Assembly (NCBI GenBank): GCA_033032865.1
Contig: JAWHQI010000016.1
Span: forward strand, 18,959,001-19,023,000
Direction of reading: 5' to 3'
From: Dactylorhiza incarnata
Taxonomy: Eukaryota > Streptophyta > Magnoliopsida > Asparagales > Orchidaceae
DNA: 64,000 nt
The notes beneath the pieces are model-generated. The model worked only from the letters and a program-made list of their open reading frames with translations. It did not search any database and had not been told where the DNA came from. Position numbers and translations under genes: made by a program. Positions 54,801-64,000 of this stretch are shown here, in pieces. Within the stretch, counting starts at the first letter, position 1; each line of letters begins with the position of its first letter.

Positions 54801-56207
54801 TTATCTCTGTGCCTCAGGATCCATGCACCTCCATCCTTTCTTCATTTCATCATATCCAACAAAGACTAGCTTCCTTGCTTTAGCATCTAGCTTTGTCCGA
54901 AGAGCATCAGGAATATGCACATAGCAGGTTGACCCGGACACCCGAAGGTGAGCAACACTCGGTTTCTCCTTGAACATTAGTTCGTGAGGGGTCTTCATAT
55001 TGATAGGACTTAGAGGCATCCTGTTGATGACGTAAGCCGCACAAGACATTCCCTCCGCCCAAAAAGACTTTGGGATACTCTTGGCATGAAGCCAGCATTT
55101 GCAGGTTTCCGTCAGATGACGGATCTTCCTCTCCGCAACGCCATTATGCTGTGGAGTATGGGCACAAGTGAGCTCTCTCCGAACGTCGTGTTTCCTGCAA
55201 AAACTTGAGAACTCACCAGAGGTGAACTCCCCACCATTGTCAGTTCTCAATTTCTTCACCCGCAGGCCTAAACGACCTTCCACCAGCTCCTTGAACTCCA
55301 CAAACTTCGCAAAGGCTTCCGACTTCTCTTTCAGAAAATACACCCAGACATATCTAGTGTAATCATCAATCAACACCAACATATATCTATTGCCTCCAAG
55401 GCTTGGGGTGGCAGTCGGTCCCATCAAATCACCGTGAATGCACTCCAACGGTGCTTTGCATCTTGTTTGTGATTTATCAAATGGAAGTCGATGAGACTTA
55501 CCAAACTGACATCCAGCACAAACATGACCGTCTCCAAAAGAGGACAAGCTAGTCAAGCCCTTGACAAGGCCCCTTACCGCCATAGCCTTCAATTTGTCCA
55601 TGCCAACATGCCCCAACCTTTCATGCCAGATACCCGCGCTATCGTTGGTCTTCATCTTATCAACATAGGTACTTGTCGATAACACGAACAAGTCCTTCAC
55701 CCTCTTTCCAACATGGATAACATCTCCCCTTATCTCCGGTTGAGTTTTAAGAAACTTCACTTTTGTTGGGCCAAATAGAACGTGATAACCGGCATCGACC
55801 GCATTGGTCACAGAGAAGAGATTCATCTTCATACCAGGCACGTGATAAACACTCCTCAAGGTGAGTGGACCCTTATCACTGCTCAGGGAGACAACACCTT
55901 CTTGTTCGACAGCATGAACAGAATTATCAACCGTAATGATAGCATCATTACCTGAGTAAAGCGCCAAAGAAGAGAACTTTGATTCATCCCCGGTGAGATG
56001 ATGTCCACACCTTGAATCAACAATCCAATCCTCTTCGAAGTTGATGGCAGCCAAGGCCTTAACGGGCATCGCCGTCATATTAGCCGCAAAAGCTCCTCCC
56101 CATCCAGCTTCATCAGACTTTGGCTTCTCCTTCTCTGCTACATGTCCCGACTGAAGATTAACCCAGCAATCCTTCTTGAAGTGGCCAGTCTTATTGCACC
56201 TAAGCAC
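54801..56207 (-). pseudogene. Element D protease and integrase
   Basis: Opens in the second half of the Gag zinc knuckle (RCNKTGHFKKDC). The protease active site at about 56018 reads WIVDSRCGHHLTG, where copia proteases have D-S-G; the glycine is arginine, probably inactivating. Integrase: HHCC domain GIWHERLGHVGMDKLKAM ... CAGCQFGKSH, core HGDLMGPTATPS (D), LIDDYTRYVWVYFLKEKSEA, RTDNGGEFTSGEFSSF (D) and PQHNGVAERKIRHL (E). The C-terminal MPLSPINMKTPHELMF and ARKLVFVGYDEMKKGWRC follow. It ends at a TAA directly before the RT frame. Confidence 0.88.
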
Positions 56208-56968
56208 CTTGGTCCCTCTCCCTTCTTATTCCCATCAGACTTAGGAGCATAACCCCTATCCTGCTGACCTGAAGTAGTGGGTCCATCATAACCCGACTTC
56301 TTCTTCTCCCACTTCTTCTTCTTCTTCCCAGAGAACAACACATCACTATCTCCCCCAGAGATAGAAGTCCCCGCCATCTGTCTTGCCAAACTTTCTTGCG
56401 AAGCAAGTAAGTTCTCCAGCTCCAACAGAGATGGTTGATTTACCCAACCTTGAACTGAAGTCACAAAGGCAAGATACTCCTTCCGCAACCCGCGGATGAT
56501 ATGCCTCTTCAGCTTTGCCTCCGAGATGGGCTCATCAGGGTCCAATGCAGAAATCTCTGCTGTGAGGTTCCTCATCTTGAGAAAGAAAGTAGAAATAGAA
56601 AGATCACCTTGAGAGGCCTTCGCCAACTCATTTTCAAGAAACTGTAGCCGAGCTACATTCTTCTTATTAAACAACCCGTCCAAAGATGTCCAAATTTTAG
56701 CAGCAGATTTACATCTGATGATGTGATCAAACAGCTCCGGTGAGATAGCCCTCTTGAGAGTGAACTCTGCCTTAGCATTCGTCCTCGTCCAAAGTCTCAC
56801 CTCTGCCATATTATCTCCTGCTAGAAACACCTCTTGTGTGTCTTCTCCTCCAACTATCTCCCATAGATCCTCGCCAAGTAAATAGCTCTCCATACACGAC
56901 CTCCATTTCTTATAGTTTGTCGATGTAAGGAGTTCAATACCAAGCCCTCTTGCGAATCCGCCTTCCAT
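56138..56968 (-). pseudogene. gag: Element D gag
   Basis: Starts MEGGFARGLGIELLTSTNYK (56968), the copia gag opening with TNYKKWRSCMESYLLGEDLW. The UBN2-type domain follows: AEFTLKRAISPELFDHIIRC, AAKIWTSLDGLFNKKN, LQFLENELAKASQGDLSIST and LKRHIIRGLRKEYLAFV. A lysine-rich linker follows. A one-base frameshift between the first and second cysteine of the zinc knuckle (about 56205) cuts Gag from Pol. Initiation lies about 90 bp after the PBS. Confidence 0.88.
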
Positions 56969-57046
56969 GGCAATCTATGTGGTCTCTTCTTCACAAAGAC
57001 GATGGCAACTCAAGTTGATCACTGCTTATCCACTCCAACAACCTCG

Positions 57047-57057
57047 CTCTAATACCA
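57047..57057 (-). other. Primer binding site of element D
   Basis: On the minus strand tggtattagag follows the 5' LTR directly. It is the Met-tRNA site tggtatcagag with one C to T change. Confidence 0.8.
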
Positions 57058-58237
57058 TGTTAAAATTTTTGATTTGAATTGTTTAGGAGTAAGCAGGAGT
57101 TTCATCAACTGAGTTAAAGCCAAACAACCACAATGCCACACAACAACACAAGAAACTTTATTGAAACACAAACTTCATTTACAGTGCGAGGTATACATGG
57201 CGAGACATGATTCATCAGAATCATGGAGATGAGAAGAACAAAACACACCAAAACAAATCTGGCGGCTAGACAAGCTGAGACCGCAAAGACCGCTCGACTC
57301 CAGAAGTCGCCCGGCTTGACCTGAGATCGCACGAACAGAAACCGGACAGATTTCCAGCACTGCAAGACCGCACCTCAGACCGCACAAACTGGAGCTTTAT
57401 TGGAACGAAGAACTGAAGCTGTCGCCAGACCGCAACTCAGATAGCCTAACCGCTGAAGGTCGCCGGATCGCTGAGCTCGCTGCGAATAGCACAAGAACGA
57501 ACATAAACCAGTTCACAAACAGACCGCTGCCGAACTGTTTATTCAAGCCGCTGGGAATCACCAAGGAAGAAGACCGCAACCTGCTGATCGCAAACCTGCG
57601 AACACAACAAATAGTCAGCTCGCTTCCGAGACCGCCCGACCTCAAAGTGAGACCGCATGAATTAACCCGGCTCAGTTCTCGTTAGGAATGATGGGCCCTG
57701 CACCTCTATTTATAGGCGGGTAGACGGATGTCGTCACCGCACAGGAGAGATACAATCACCACCCGTCAGATCGCCAGCGGTCTCATAAGGCAGACCGCGC
57801 GATCAGACCACTTGGACGATCATCCGACCAAGACGCAGATCAACAGACAAGATCGCGTACATGCCACGCGAATACGAAACCGCGAACAAGTCGCGCGGTC
57901 ATAAAGATATTCCTTCCTTAGACCACCAGGAACAAACCAGGAACCATCTGGCCGACTTAGAACAAGTCGCCAGATCGCCAAGCACAAATCGCCCGGACAG
58001 GCGGTCACAAATAGGAACAGACCACCCGGTCTTCCAACAAGGAAGACAGGCCATCCAACAGAACAACTCGGGAACAGACCGCAACTACAAGGAACAGACC
58101 GGCAGAACCAGCAGTCCGCCAGAGCAACCCGACAGAGCCAGACCGGCAGAATAAACACAAGAACAAGCCGCGCGGTCTTGGTGGTCTCCCAAAATCAGAC
58201 CGCCCAGTCTCCTCCACTTCACTTCAAAAATTCAACA
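57058..58237 (-). repeat. Element D 5' LTR (right end on plus)
   Basis: 1180 bp. On the minus strand it runs TGTTGAATTTTTGAAG to AAATTTTAACA. A TATA box (ctataaatag on minus) lies at 57706-57715; the other LTR has a degraded version. It lacks about 9 bp (a duplicated cagttctta word) present in the other LTR. Confidence 0.92.
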
Positions 58238-58242
58238 GGCCT

Positions 58243-58615
58243 CACCAGCTGGGGTGGAGGCAAGGCCCGAGACCACCTCCTCCCCCGCCTCAGCAGGCAA
58301 TGGAGATAGGTAGAGGAAGAGCAGGAAGAGGAAGAGGGGGGAGCCGGAGGAGCCGGAGGAGCCGGTCCCAGAAGAAGGAACAGGGGAGTCGGAGGTGAGG
58401 AGAGGGGGTGGCACTGCCATACTGTGACTTCCATCAGGAGAAAGGTCACGCAACGGCTACCTGCCAGAGTTTTTGGAAGTAAGAGGGGCAGGAGTCCCAA
58501 CGCTGTAGCCGCAAGCAGCGACCGGTGAGGATAGAGGAGGTTACATCCCAGGAGGATGAGGATGAAAGGTGTGAGGACCGGGTGGACGTAGGAACCCGAG
58601 GGGGATCGAAGTGAT
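58243..58615 (+). pseudogene. gag: Tat 2 gag, 3' part
   Basis: Continues after element D: a basic RGRGGSRRSRRSRSQKKE tail, then the Tat zinc knuckle CDFHQEKGHATATC (near 58420-58470), intact in its C, H, GH and C positions. Acidic EDEDERCEDRVDVG follows. Stops interrupt the frame before and after the knuckle. Equivalent sequence in Tat 1 (20010-20200) has lost the last cysteine. Confidence 0.75.
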
Positions 58616-58619
58616 CCAT

Positions 58620-58639
58620 GGGGGGGGGGGGGGGGGGGG
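58620..58639 (+). repeat. Poly-G run of 20
   Basis: Uninterrupted G tract between gag and protease of Tat 2. The same site in Tat 1 (near 20200) reads ccatggtggggttggg. It is either a microsatellite expansion or an assembly artefact at a G-quadruplex-prone site. Confidence 0.9.
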
Positions 58640-59748
58640 TAGGGATCGAGGCAACCCGGAAGGCGAGCCTCCATGCCATGTATAGTCGAAGTGTGGCTTC
58701 GACATCCCAAGCCCCTCCCCTAGCGGAGAAGGTTACCTTCTCCCAGAAGGACATGCCAGGTCATGAAGACCCGTTCTGCGATGCCCTGGTCATCCAAACA
58801 GCCTTTGACAATTTCACCATCTCTCGGATCCTGGTGGACAACGGGAGCTCGGTCAACGTCATCTTCCGGAGAGCATTCAACGAGATGAATGTGGAGGCCA
58901 GAAGGGTGTTGGCCTCGGATGGCCCTCTGTTTGGGTTCTCGGGGGAAAGGAAGGAAGTGGAAGGCGGAGTGGGACTCCATGTGACCCTGGGGGGGCAGTA
59001 CCGGAACTGCCGCTTCGTGATAGTGGATGCCCCTAGCAGCTACAACGCCATCTTCGGAAGGCCTCTTATCAGCGCATTCCGATGTGTCCTATCCACCTTC
59101 CACCAATGCCTCAAGTTCAGCATAGGTGTAATCCAGATCCGGGTTCGGGGAGACCCCAAGGTGGCGAGGCAATGCTATGTGATTGCCATCAACACCATCT
59201 CTTGGATGGAAGAAGCAGAGGAGTGGGATAAGGTGATGGAAGAGGTGGCCGAGGCAGAAGAGGAGGAGAAGTTGGAAGGAAGGATGGATGAAGGAGTAGT
59301 TCATGCCCAGGAAGGGGTCGTTGAGGGGCCCAAGGCGGAGGAGGGGGAAGAGGGAGAGAAAGAAGAGGAGGCCCTGGGAGGAGTGGTGGAGGAGTTGATG
59401 GTTGTGGGAAAGGAAGAGATGGGGGAAGGAGCCAAAGCGCTCGCTTGTGGAGAAGAGGAGGACGGTGCCTGGGGGGAACGATCCAGGTTGGAAGCTGTGG
59501 AGGAAGTGGTGGAGGTGGAGGTCACCACCAAGGCCGGAATGATCGAGAAGATCGGGATCAGTGGGGAGCTCAGCCCGGAGGACCGGAGGAAGATCTCGGC
59601 TTGCGTCCAAGACAACGTGGATGACTTCGCATGGAGTGCTGCGAAGATGCCGGGGATCGATGCAGATGTGGCATGCCATCGCCTCAACCTCGATCCCGGC
59701 ACTCGCCCCATTTGCCAAAAGAAGAGGTCCATTGCGGACAAGCTGTAG
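58640..59748 (+). pseudogene. Tat 2 protease and spacer to RT
   Basis: Open frame to 59748. Protease: KDMPGHEDPFCDALVIQTAF, SRILVDNGSSVNVIFRRAF (active D-N-G-S at about 58840), DGPLFGFSGERKEVEGGVGL and FVIVDAPSSYNAIFGRPLIS. A 100-residue highly acidic spacer follows (EEWDKVMEEVAEAEEEEKLE and EEGEEGEKEEEALGGVVEEL). RT then starts with KMPGIDADVACHRLNLDPG. The TAG at 59746 closes the frame. The acidic spacer is a family trait also seen, degraded, in Tat 1 (20780-21010). Confidence 0.82.
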
Positions 59749-60572
59749 GTGCCTATCCGGGAGGAGGAGAACAAGCTCATCAAGGCCGGCTTTGTATCGG
59801 AGATCCAGTAGCCAGGCTGGGTCTCCAATGTAGTGATGGTGAAGAAAGGGGATGGTAAGTGGAGAATGTGCGTTGATTTTTCCTTAATAAATCATGCCCC
59901 AAAGATTGTTACCTCTTGCCTAGAATCGACGCACTGGTTGACACAGCCGTCGGTTTCTCTGTGATGTCTTTTTTAGATGCTTTTTTAGGTTATCACCAAA
60001 TTCGCATGCACCCTCCCGACACCAAGGATGTATCCTTCATCACCGGGGATGGGTGCTATTGTTATAAAATGATGTCGTTCGGCTTGAAGAACGCAGGGGC
60101 AACATACCAGCGAATGATGGATAGAGTGTTTCGCGAGCAGAAGGGCAGGAACCTGGAGCTCTACGTAGATGACCTGATGATCAAAAGTCGGGACCTTGAG
60201 TCCCACCTCAGGGACCTCGAGGAAACTTTTGGGACTTTGAGAAAATTTAAGATGAGGCTTAAACCCTTAAAGTGTGTCTTCGGGGCCAGCCGAGGGAAAT
60301 TCCTGGGTCATTTGCTTACCCCCCTCAGGGTGGAGTCTAACCCGGACAAGGTGAGGGCGATCCTCAAGTTGGGATCTCCAAGGAATGCGAAGCATGTTCA
60401 ACGTCTGACAGGAAATCTAGTCGGGTTAAGCAGGTTCCTCTCCAAGGCGGGAGAAAAATGTTCTTCTTTCTTCAAGTTACTGAGGGGTAACCAGAAGTTC
60501 GAGTGGACCCCCGAGTGCGAGAAAGCTTTTCAAGCACTAAAGGAACAACTGACCCAGGCCCCGCTGCTGTAA
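59640..60572 (+). pseudogene. pol: Tat 2 reverse transcriptase
   Basis: LNLDPGTRPICQKKRSIADK, TAG, IREEENKLIKAGFVSEIQ, TAG and GWVSNVVMVKKGDGKWRMCV. A one-base deletion then lies near 59885. The frame from 59916 is open: PRIDALVDTAVGFSVMSFLD, GYHQIRMHPPDTKDVSFIT, GCYCYKMMSFGLKNAGATYQ and catalytic LYVDDLMIKSRD (60159-60194). KCVFGASRGKFLGHLLTPLR, HVQRLTGNLVGLSRFL and FEWTPECEKAFQALKEQLTQ follow, to a TAA (60570). YVDD is intact. Confidence 0.85.
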
Positions 60573-61028
60573 GGGTCGAGGCAAGGGGAGGACCTATACC
60601 TGTACTTGGGGGTAGGGCCGGAAGCGGTCAGTTCGGTGTTGGTTCGAGAAGAAGGGAAGAAACAACTCCCCATCTATTATGTTAGCAGGGTGTTTAGGAA
60701 GGCCGAGCTCAGATACCCTATCTTGGAAAAGTTAGCATTTTCCTTGGTGGTGTCGGCTAGGAAGCTCAGGCCCTACTTCCAGGCGCACTCAATCAAAGTA
60801 GTGACCGACCACCCCCTTCGCGGCATCATGGAAGGGGTGGAGCACTCCGGAAGATTGGCCAAGTGGTCAGTAGAGCTGAGTGAGTTCAATATCTCCTACG
60901 TTCCCAGGGTATCCATAAAGGCGCAAGCGGTGGCGGATTTCATGGCTGATTATGTGACCGAGTTGGAAGAGTCTGAACTACCCCACCCAGTGGCCTGGAA
61001 GATGCTTGTGGATGGCGCGTCAGGCTAG
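60573..61028 (+). pseudogene. Tat 2 RNase H (first)
   Basis: EDLYLYLGVGPEAVSSVLVR, QLPIYYVSRVFRKAELRYPI, LEKLAFSLVVSARKLRPYFQ, VVTDHPLRGIMEGVEHSGRL, SVELSEFNISYVPRVSIKAQ and AVADFMADY. It sits between RT and the second RNase H, and runs on to KMLVDGASG and a TAG at 61026. That VDGAS is already the start of the second RNase H. Confidence 0.82.
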
Positions 61029-61400
61029 CACTCCTTCGGGGGAGGAGTGGTGTTGGTGAGCCCCCAGGGCACCAGAATTGAGCAAGCGGTCAACGTTAAT
61101 TTCCCCCTCACCAATAACCAGGCTGAGTATGAGACCGTGATAGCAGGCCTCCGCCTAGCTCGGGAGTTGGGAGTACAGGACGTGGAGGTCTCAATGGACT
61201 CCATGGTAGTGGCTTGCCAGATCAAGGGGGAGTTTGAGGTCAAAGAGCCAACTCTCCAGCGGTACCTGGAGAAGGTCAAAGGGGTCATCGGACAATTTTG
61301 CACTTTCTCCATCAAGCACGTCCCAAGAGAGGAGAGCGCTCAGGCGGACCTCCTGGCCAAGTTTGGTCCCTGGGCAGGGTGGACAGTGTCAGAACTCTTC
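61005..61400 (+). pseudogene. Tat 2 second (archaeal-type) RNase H
   Basis: LVDGASG, TAG, FGGGVVLVSPQGTRIEQAV and NNQAEYETVIAGLRLARELG. VQDVEVSMDSMVVACQIKGE and FSIKHVPREESAQADLLAK follow. Catalytic-type residues are visible: D in VDGAS, E in AEYE, D in MDSM and a late D in QADLLAK. This extra domain is what sets Tat elements apart from other plant gypsy lineages. Confidence 0.85.
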
Positions 61401-62750
61401 CGGCCTTCTATCGAGGAGGGAGAGCTGATGGAGGTGGATCGACGGGAGTCTTGGATGGATCCCTTCATCACTTACTTGACGTCAGGGAAGTTCCCCGAGG
61501 AGGGGGTAGACAAGCGACGGCTCAGGTACAAATCGGCATATTACTCCTTACATGCAGGGTTGATATACCGCAAAACTCTCTCGGGGCTCCTAGCTCGTTG
61601 TGTCTCGGAGGAGGAAGCCCCGAGGGTCCTGGAGGAGATTCACTTGGGGGAATGCGGCAGTCACTCCAGGGGCAAGACCCTGGAGGGAAGAGTAATAAGG
61701 CAGGGCTACTTCTGGCCCACCCTCAGTAAAGACGCGGCGGAGTTTTCTAAGAGGTGCTACAAGTGCCAGCTCTACGCCCCCCTCCAGCTCCTTCCAGCTC
61801 AGAGGCTCAAGACAATTATAGCCCCCTGGCCCATTGCGATATAGGGGTTGGATTTGTTGGGACCTTTCCCTCAGGAAAGCGATCAAAGGAAGTTCCTACT
61901 GGTGATGATAGACTACTTTTCCAAATGGATCGAAGTAAAGGCGCTGGCCAAGGTAACATCCCAGGTAGTGAGAAATTTTGTTTTGGGTGAAATAATTTGC
62001 AGGCATGGGATCCCTCTAGCCATAGTCACAGACAACGGGCCACAGTTCGCAAGCGATGAGTTCGTCGGCTTCTGCAACCAACTCGGCATAGACCTTCGGT
62101 TCGCGTCAGTCCACCACCCTAGGAGTAATGGGCAGGTGGAAGCAGCGAACAAGATCATCGTAAACCTATTGAAGAAGAAGGTCGAGAACCTTAGAGGGAA
62201 CTAGGTGGAGCAGTTGTCTTCAGTCCTCTGGGCCCTGAGGACCACCCCAAACATGGCCACCGGGGAGACCCACTTCATGCTCTCTCACGGGTCGGAGGTC
62301 GTCCTCCCAGTTGAATTCGAGGTAAAGTCACCTAGGGTGACCGCCGCGGGAGAAGGAGACGAAGAATGGCGAGTGGACAATGAAGAAGGGCAAAGGTTAT
62401 CCTTGGATCTGGTGGAGGAGCTCCGAGACCTGGCCACCATTCGGCAGGAGGAAATCAAACGACGTATGGCTCGGTACTTTGACAAGCACATCCGAGTAAA
62501 GCACTTCCAGAAAGGAGACTTGGTCTTGAAGAAGGTCGATGCGGCCGGGAGAGGGGTCGCGGTAGGTAAGCTTAACCCCAATTGGGAGGGGCCATACATT
62601 ATAAGTGAGGTGCTCAAGTCAGAGGGGTACCACCTCCGGGATGTGGAAGGGGTACCTCTCGACCGAGCCAGAAGTGGGGATGACTTAAAACGATTTTATC
62701 CTTCAGGAGTTTTATCATTTCGCCTATTGAATGCCTTGTTTTTTGCATGA
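61401..62750 (+). pseudogene. Tat 2 integrase, complete with two stops
   Basis: N-terminal extension SWMDPFITYLTSGKFPEEGV. HHCC domain HLGECGSHSRGKTLEGRV ... KRCYKCQLY (61640-61775). Core GLDLLGPFPQ (D), preceded by a TAG at 61842 where TGG is expected, then VTDNGPQFASDEFVGF (D) and NGQVEAANKIIVNLL (E). A TAG follows at 62202 where the WVEQL tryptophan is expected. The C-terminal part is open: SSVLWALRTTPNMATGETHF, KHFQKGDLVLKKVDAAGRG, LNPNWEGPYIISEVLKSEGY and HLRDVEGVPL. No chromodomain, as usual for Tat. Confidence 0.87.
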
Positions 62751-62769
62751 TAATTGTAGCTGCTTAGTC

Positions 62770-63250
62770 AAGGTTGACAAGTTCTTTGTGCTGGATTGCC
62801 CCAGATGATTCTGCTGCTGGGCTCTCACTAGCCGGTGGGTCAGGTTGATCTCTCGGAGAGGCTGGCAAGGTTGGCAAGTTTTTTGTGCTGGATTGCCCCG
62901 GATGATTCCGCTGCCGGGCTCTCACTAGCCGGTGGGTCAGGTTGATCTCGCGGAGAGGCTGGCAAGGTTGATAAGTTCTTTGTGCTGGATTGCCCCGGAT
63001 GATTCCGCTGTCGGGCTCTCACTAGCTGGTGGGTCAGGATGATCTCGCGGAGAGGCTGGCAAGGTTGACAAGTTCTTTGTGTTGGATTGCCCCGGATGAT
63101 TCCGCTGCCGGGCTCTCACTAGCCGGTGGGTCAGGTTGATCTCGCGGAGAGGCTGGCAAGGTTGACAAGTTCTTTGTGTTGGATCGCCACAGATCGATTC
63201 TGCTGTCGGGATCTCATAGATGGTGGGTCAGGATAACCTCTCGAAAGGCT
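62770..63250 (+). repeat. Tandem repeat in Tat 2 3' UTR, 97-bp period, about 5 copies
   Basis: Units begin ggttgacaagttctttgtg at about 62773, 62870, 62967, 63064 and 63160. Each holds gattgccccggatgattccg, ctcactagccggtgggtcag and cgcggagaggctggcaagg. Copies 2-4 are most alike and copy 5 is diverged. It starts 20 bp after integrase. Tat elements are known for such hypervariable 3' UTR arrays. Confidence 0.9.
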
Positions 63251-63941
63251 GAAAATAGATGACTCTTGTAGGGGACCTAGCTCGCAAACAACTTCAAGGC
63301 TCGGGCGAGGCGAGACCAAGAGCCAGCTCGCATAAGAAAACAGCGTGCGGCAGAGCGACTGAGCCTGTGGTTCACAAGGCGCGCTGAGCCAGGCCTGAGT
63401 TCGCAAATTTTACTAATAAAATTTCAATAACGTGAATAAAAGCGGCAAACCAGGAAGGGTTCGCCTACGGGACAGCCCATGAGAAGCAATAGAAGCTCGC
63501 GATAGGCGAGAGCGAGTGGGATGAGGTAAGGAGGACCCCACTCGCAATGTTTCCCTACAAGGTATCGCATAAACAAAGATGGAGTTCTAAAGGGTGATAG
63601 CCTTATCATCGCCGTAGAAGAATAAGGCGCGGGAGAGATCTAGATACAACACCAAAATGGGCGAATTATTAGGCAAGGGGAGGCGAACGTGAGTGCCAAA
63701 TGAAGACATTAAGGCACGAGCGTAGGGAAAGTCAAAGTTTAGAAAGTCGGAATCGCGCGAGCATGAATGAATGTGCGAGTGCGAGTGAAAGATAAAAAAG
63801 AAACCACACTTAAAAAATGGACAAAACATTTCCTCCATTGCCCAAAGTTAGTTACAATTAACGGCGAACTCGCCAGTCAAAAACAAAAATGTTACATTTG
63901 GCAAAAAATGAAAACTTCAAAATAGCCCGCCGGAGAAGTCT
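63251..63941. other. Tat 2 3' tail, no gene called
   Basis: gcgag-rich DNA between the tandem repeat and the antisense gene end. Minus-strand ORFs at 63424-63609 and 63587-63838 have low-complexity content (HSHSHIHS) and lie downstream of the antisense stop codon, so I do not call them. acaaaacatttcc at about 63820 matches the same position beside the Tat 1 antisense gene. Confidence 0.5.
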
Positions 63942-64000
63942 TCAGTCGCTCTCGCGATCCTCCATCTCAGAGACCGGCGTGAACAGATCGGGGACAACTT
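63942..64000 (-). pseudogene. Tat 2 antisense accessory ORF, C-terminal end
   Basis: The minus strand reads VVPDLFTPVSEMEDRESD and a TGA (63942-63944). This is positioned like the acidic C-terminus of the Tat 1 antisense protein (PELFAWDNDPADEAGDVREL). Only 19 codons are in the window. The rest, with any introns and promoter, should lie just downstream. Confidence 0.45.

Larger units (their letters stand above)
51697..58237 (-). mobile_element. Element D: Ty1/copia, minus strand, full length
   Basis: 6541 bp with target duplication ggcct (51692-51696 and 58238-58242). LTRs are 51697-52886 (3' LTR in element orientation) and 57058-58237 (5' LTR). A PBS (tggtattagagc on minus) and purine tract (cttcaagggagag on minus, 52887-52899) are in place. 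The complete domain order gag-PR-IN-RT-RH is present, with one frameshift and two in-frame stops. The lineage within copia is not certain from motifs alone. The LTRs differ by about 3% by eye. Confidence 0.92.
50489..64000 (+). mobile_element. Tat-type gypsy element 2 (3' end beyond window)
   Basis: PBS-like tttttggtgcggtgag, gag, protease, RT, RNase H, second RNase H, integrase and 3' tail on the plus strand, interrupted in gag by element D. Coding regions are better kept than in Tat 1 but carry several stops and at least two frameshifts. The 3' tail has a tandem repeat and then the C-terminal end of an antisense accessory gene, as in Tat 1. The 3' LTR is not reached. Confidence 0.85.

Noticed and set aside
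59285..59718. Long minus ORFs opposite the acidic spacer of Tat 2 protease
   Set aside because: Mirror of a GAG/GAA-rich stretch; leucine/serine/proline low complexity with no family support.
62770..63250. CRISPR-like repeat array
   Set aside because: Head-to-tail 97-bp units without unique spacers in plant nuclear DNA; a tandem satellite-type repeat.

Overview
The window is repeat-rich nuclear DNA of a flowering plant. I see no convincing host gene, tRNA, rRNA or CRISPR array. Everything I can name is an LTR retrotransposon or its debris, and the families are plant-specific: Sirevirus-like Ty1/copia, Tat-type Ty3/gypsy with a second RNase H, an Athila-like gypsy element, and a Tekay/Del-type chromovirus. 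The species cannot be named from this sequence.

Layout. (1) 1-8407: two nested Sirevirus-like copia tails. Element A (3' UTR plus LTR, ending 3234) lies inside the integrase region of element B (pol remnant, 3' UTR, LTR ending 8407). B lies in the gag of a reverse-strand Tat fragment (8408-10088). (2) 10089-11287: AT-rich DNA, not recognised. (3) 11288-50488: Tat element 1 on the plus strand, exploded by later insertions. These are Sirevirus-like gag-only element C (12086-19440, TSD gcgga), a chromovirus-like LTR 'X' (from 23697 to about 35.16 kb), which itself holds a very young Athila-like gag-protease element (24972-32186, TSD gtatc), and a Tekay/Del chromovirus (35519-46103, TSD gttac). 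The Tat 1 tail at 46.1-49.3 kb carries antisense accessory genes. (4) About 49.5-50488: a Tat LTR shared between Tat 1 and Tat 2. (5) 50489-64000: Tat element 2, with minus-strand copia element D (51697-58237, TSD ggcct) in its gag. It then runs through protease, reverse transcriptase, two RNase H domains, integrase and a 97-bp tandem repeat, and leaves the window inside its antisense accessory gene.

State and age. Tat pol genes are riddled with stops, many of the CAG, TGG or CGA to stop type. LTR pairs compared by eye give an insertion order from youngest to oldest: Athila-like (about 4 differences in 1509 bp), Tekay (about 2%), D (about 3%), C (about 4-5%).

Most interesting. (a) Three Sirevirus-like 3' UTRs share a structured module: two hairpins with the same loop and partly covarying stems, around a GGATCAC/GTGATCC stem. 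(b) The chromovirus has a 98-bp GT-AG segment exactly between gag and protease. Splicing it would fuse the two frames, which suggests splice-controlled Gag versus Gag-Pol. (c) The Tat 1 accessory gene is antisense, has two phase-consistent introns and has its own TATA box. (d) Two gag-bearing elements lack reverse transcriptase and integrase, and one of them moved very recently.
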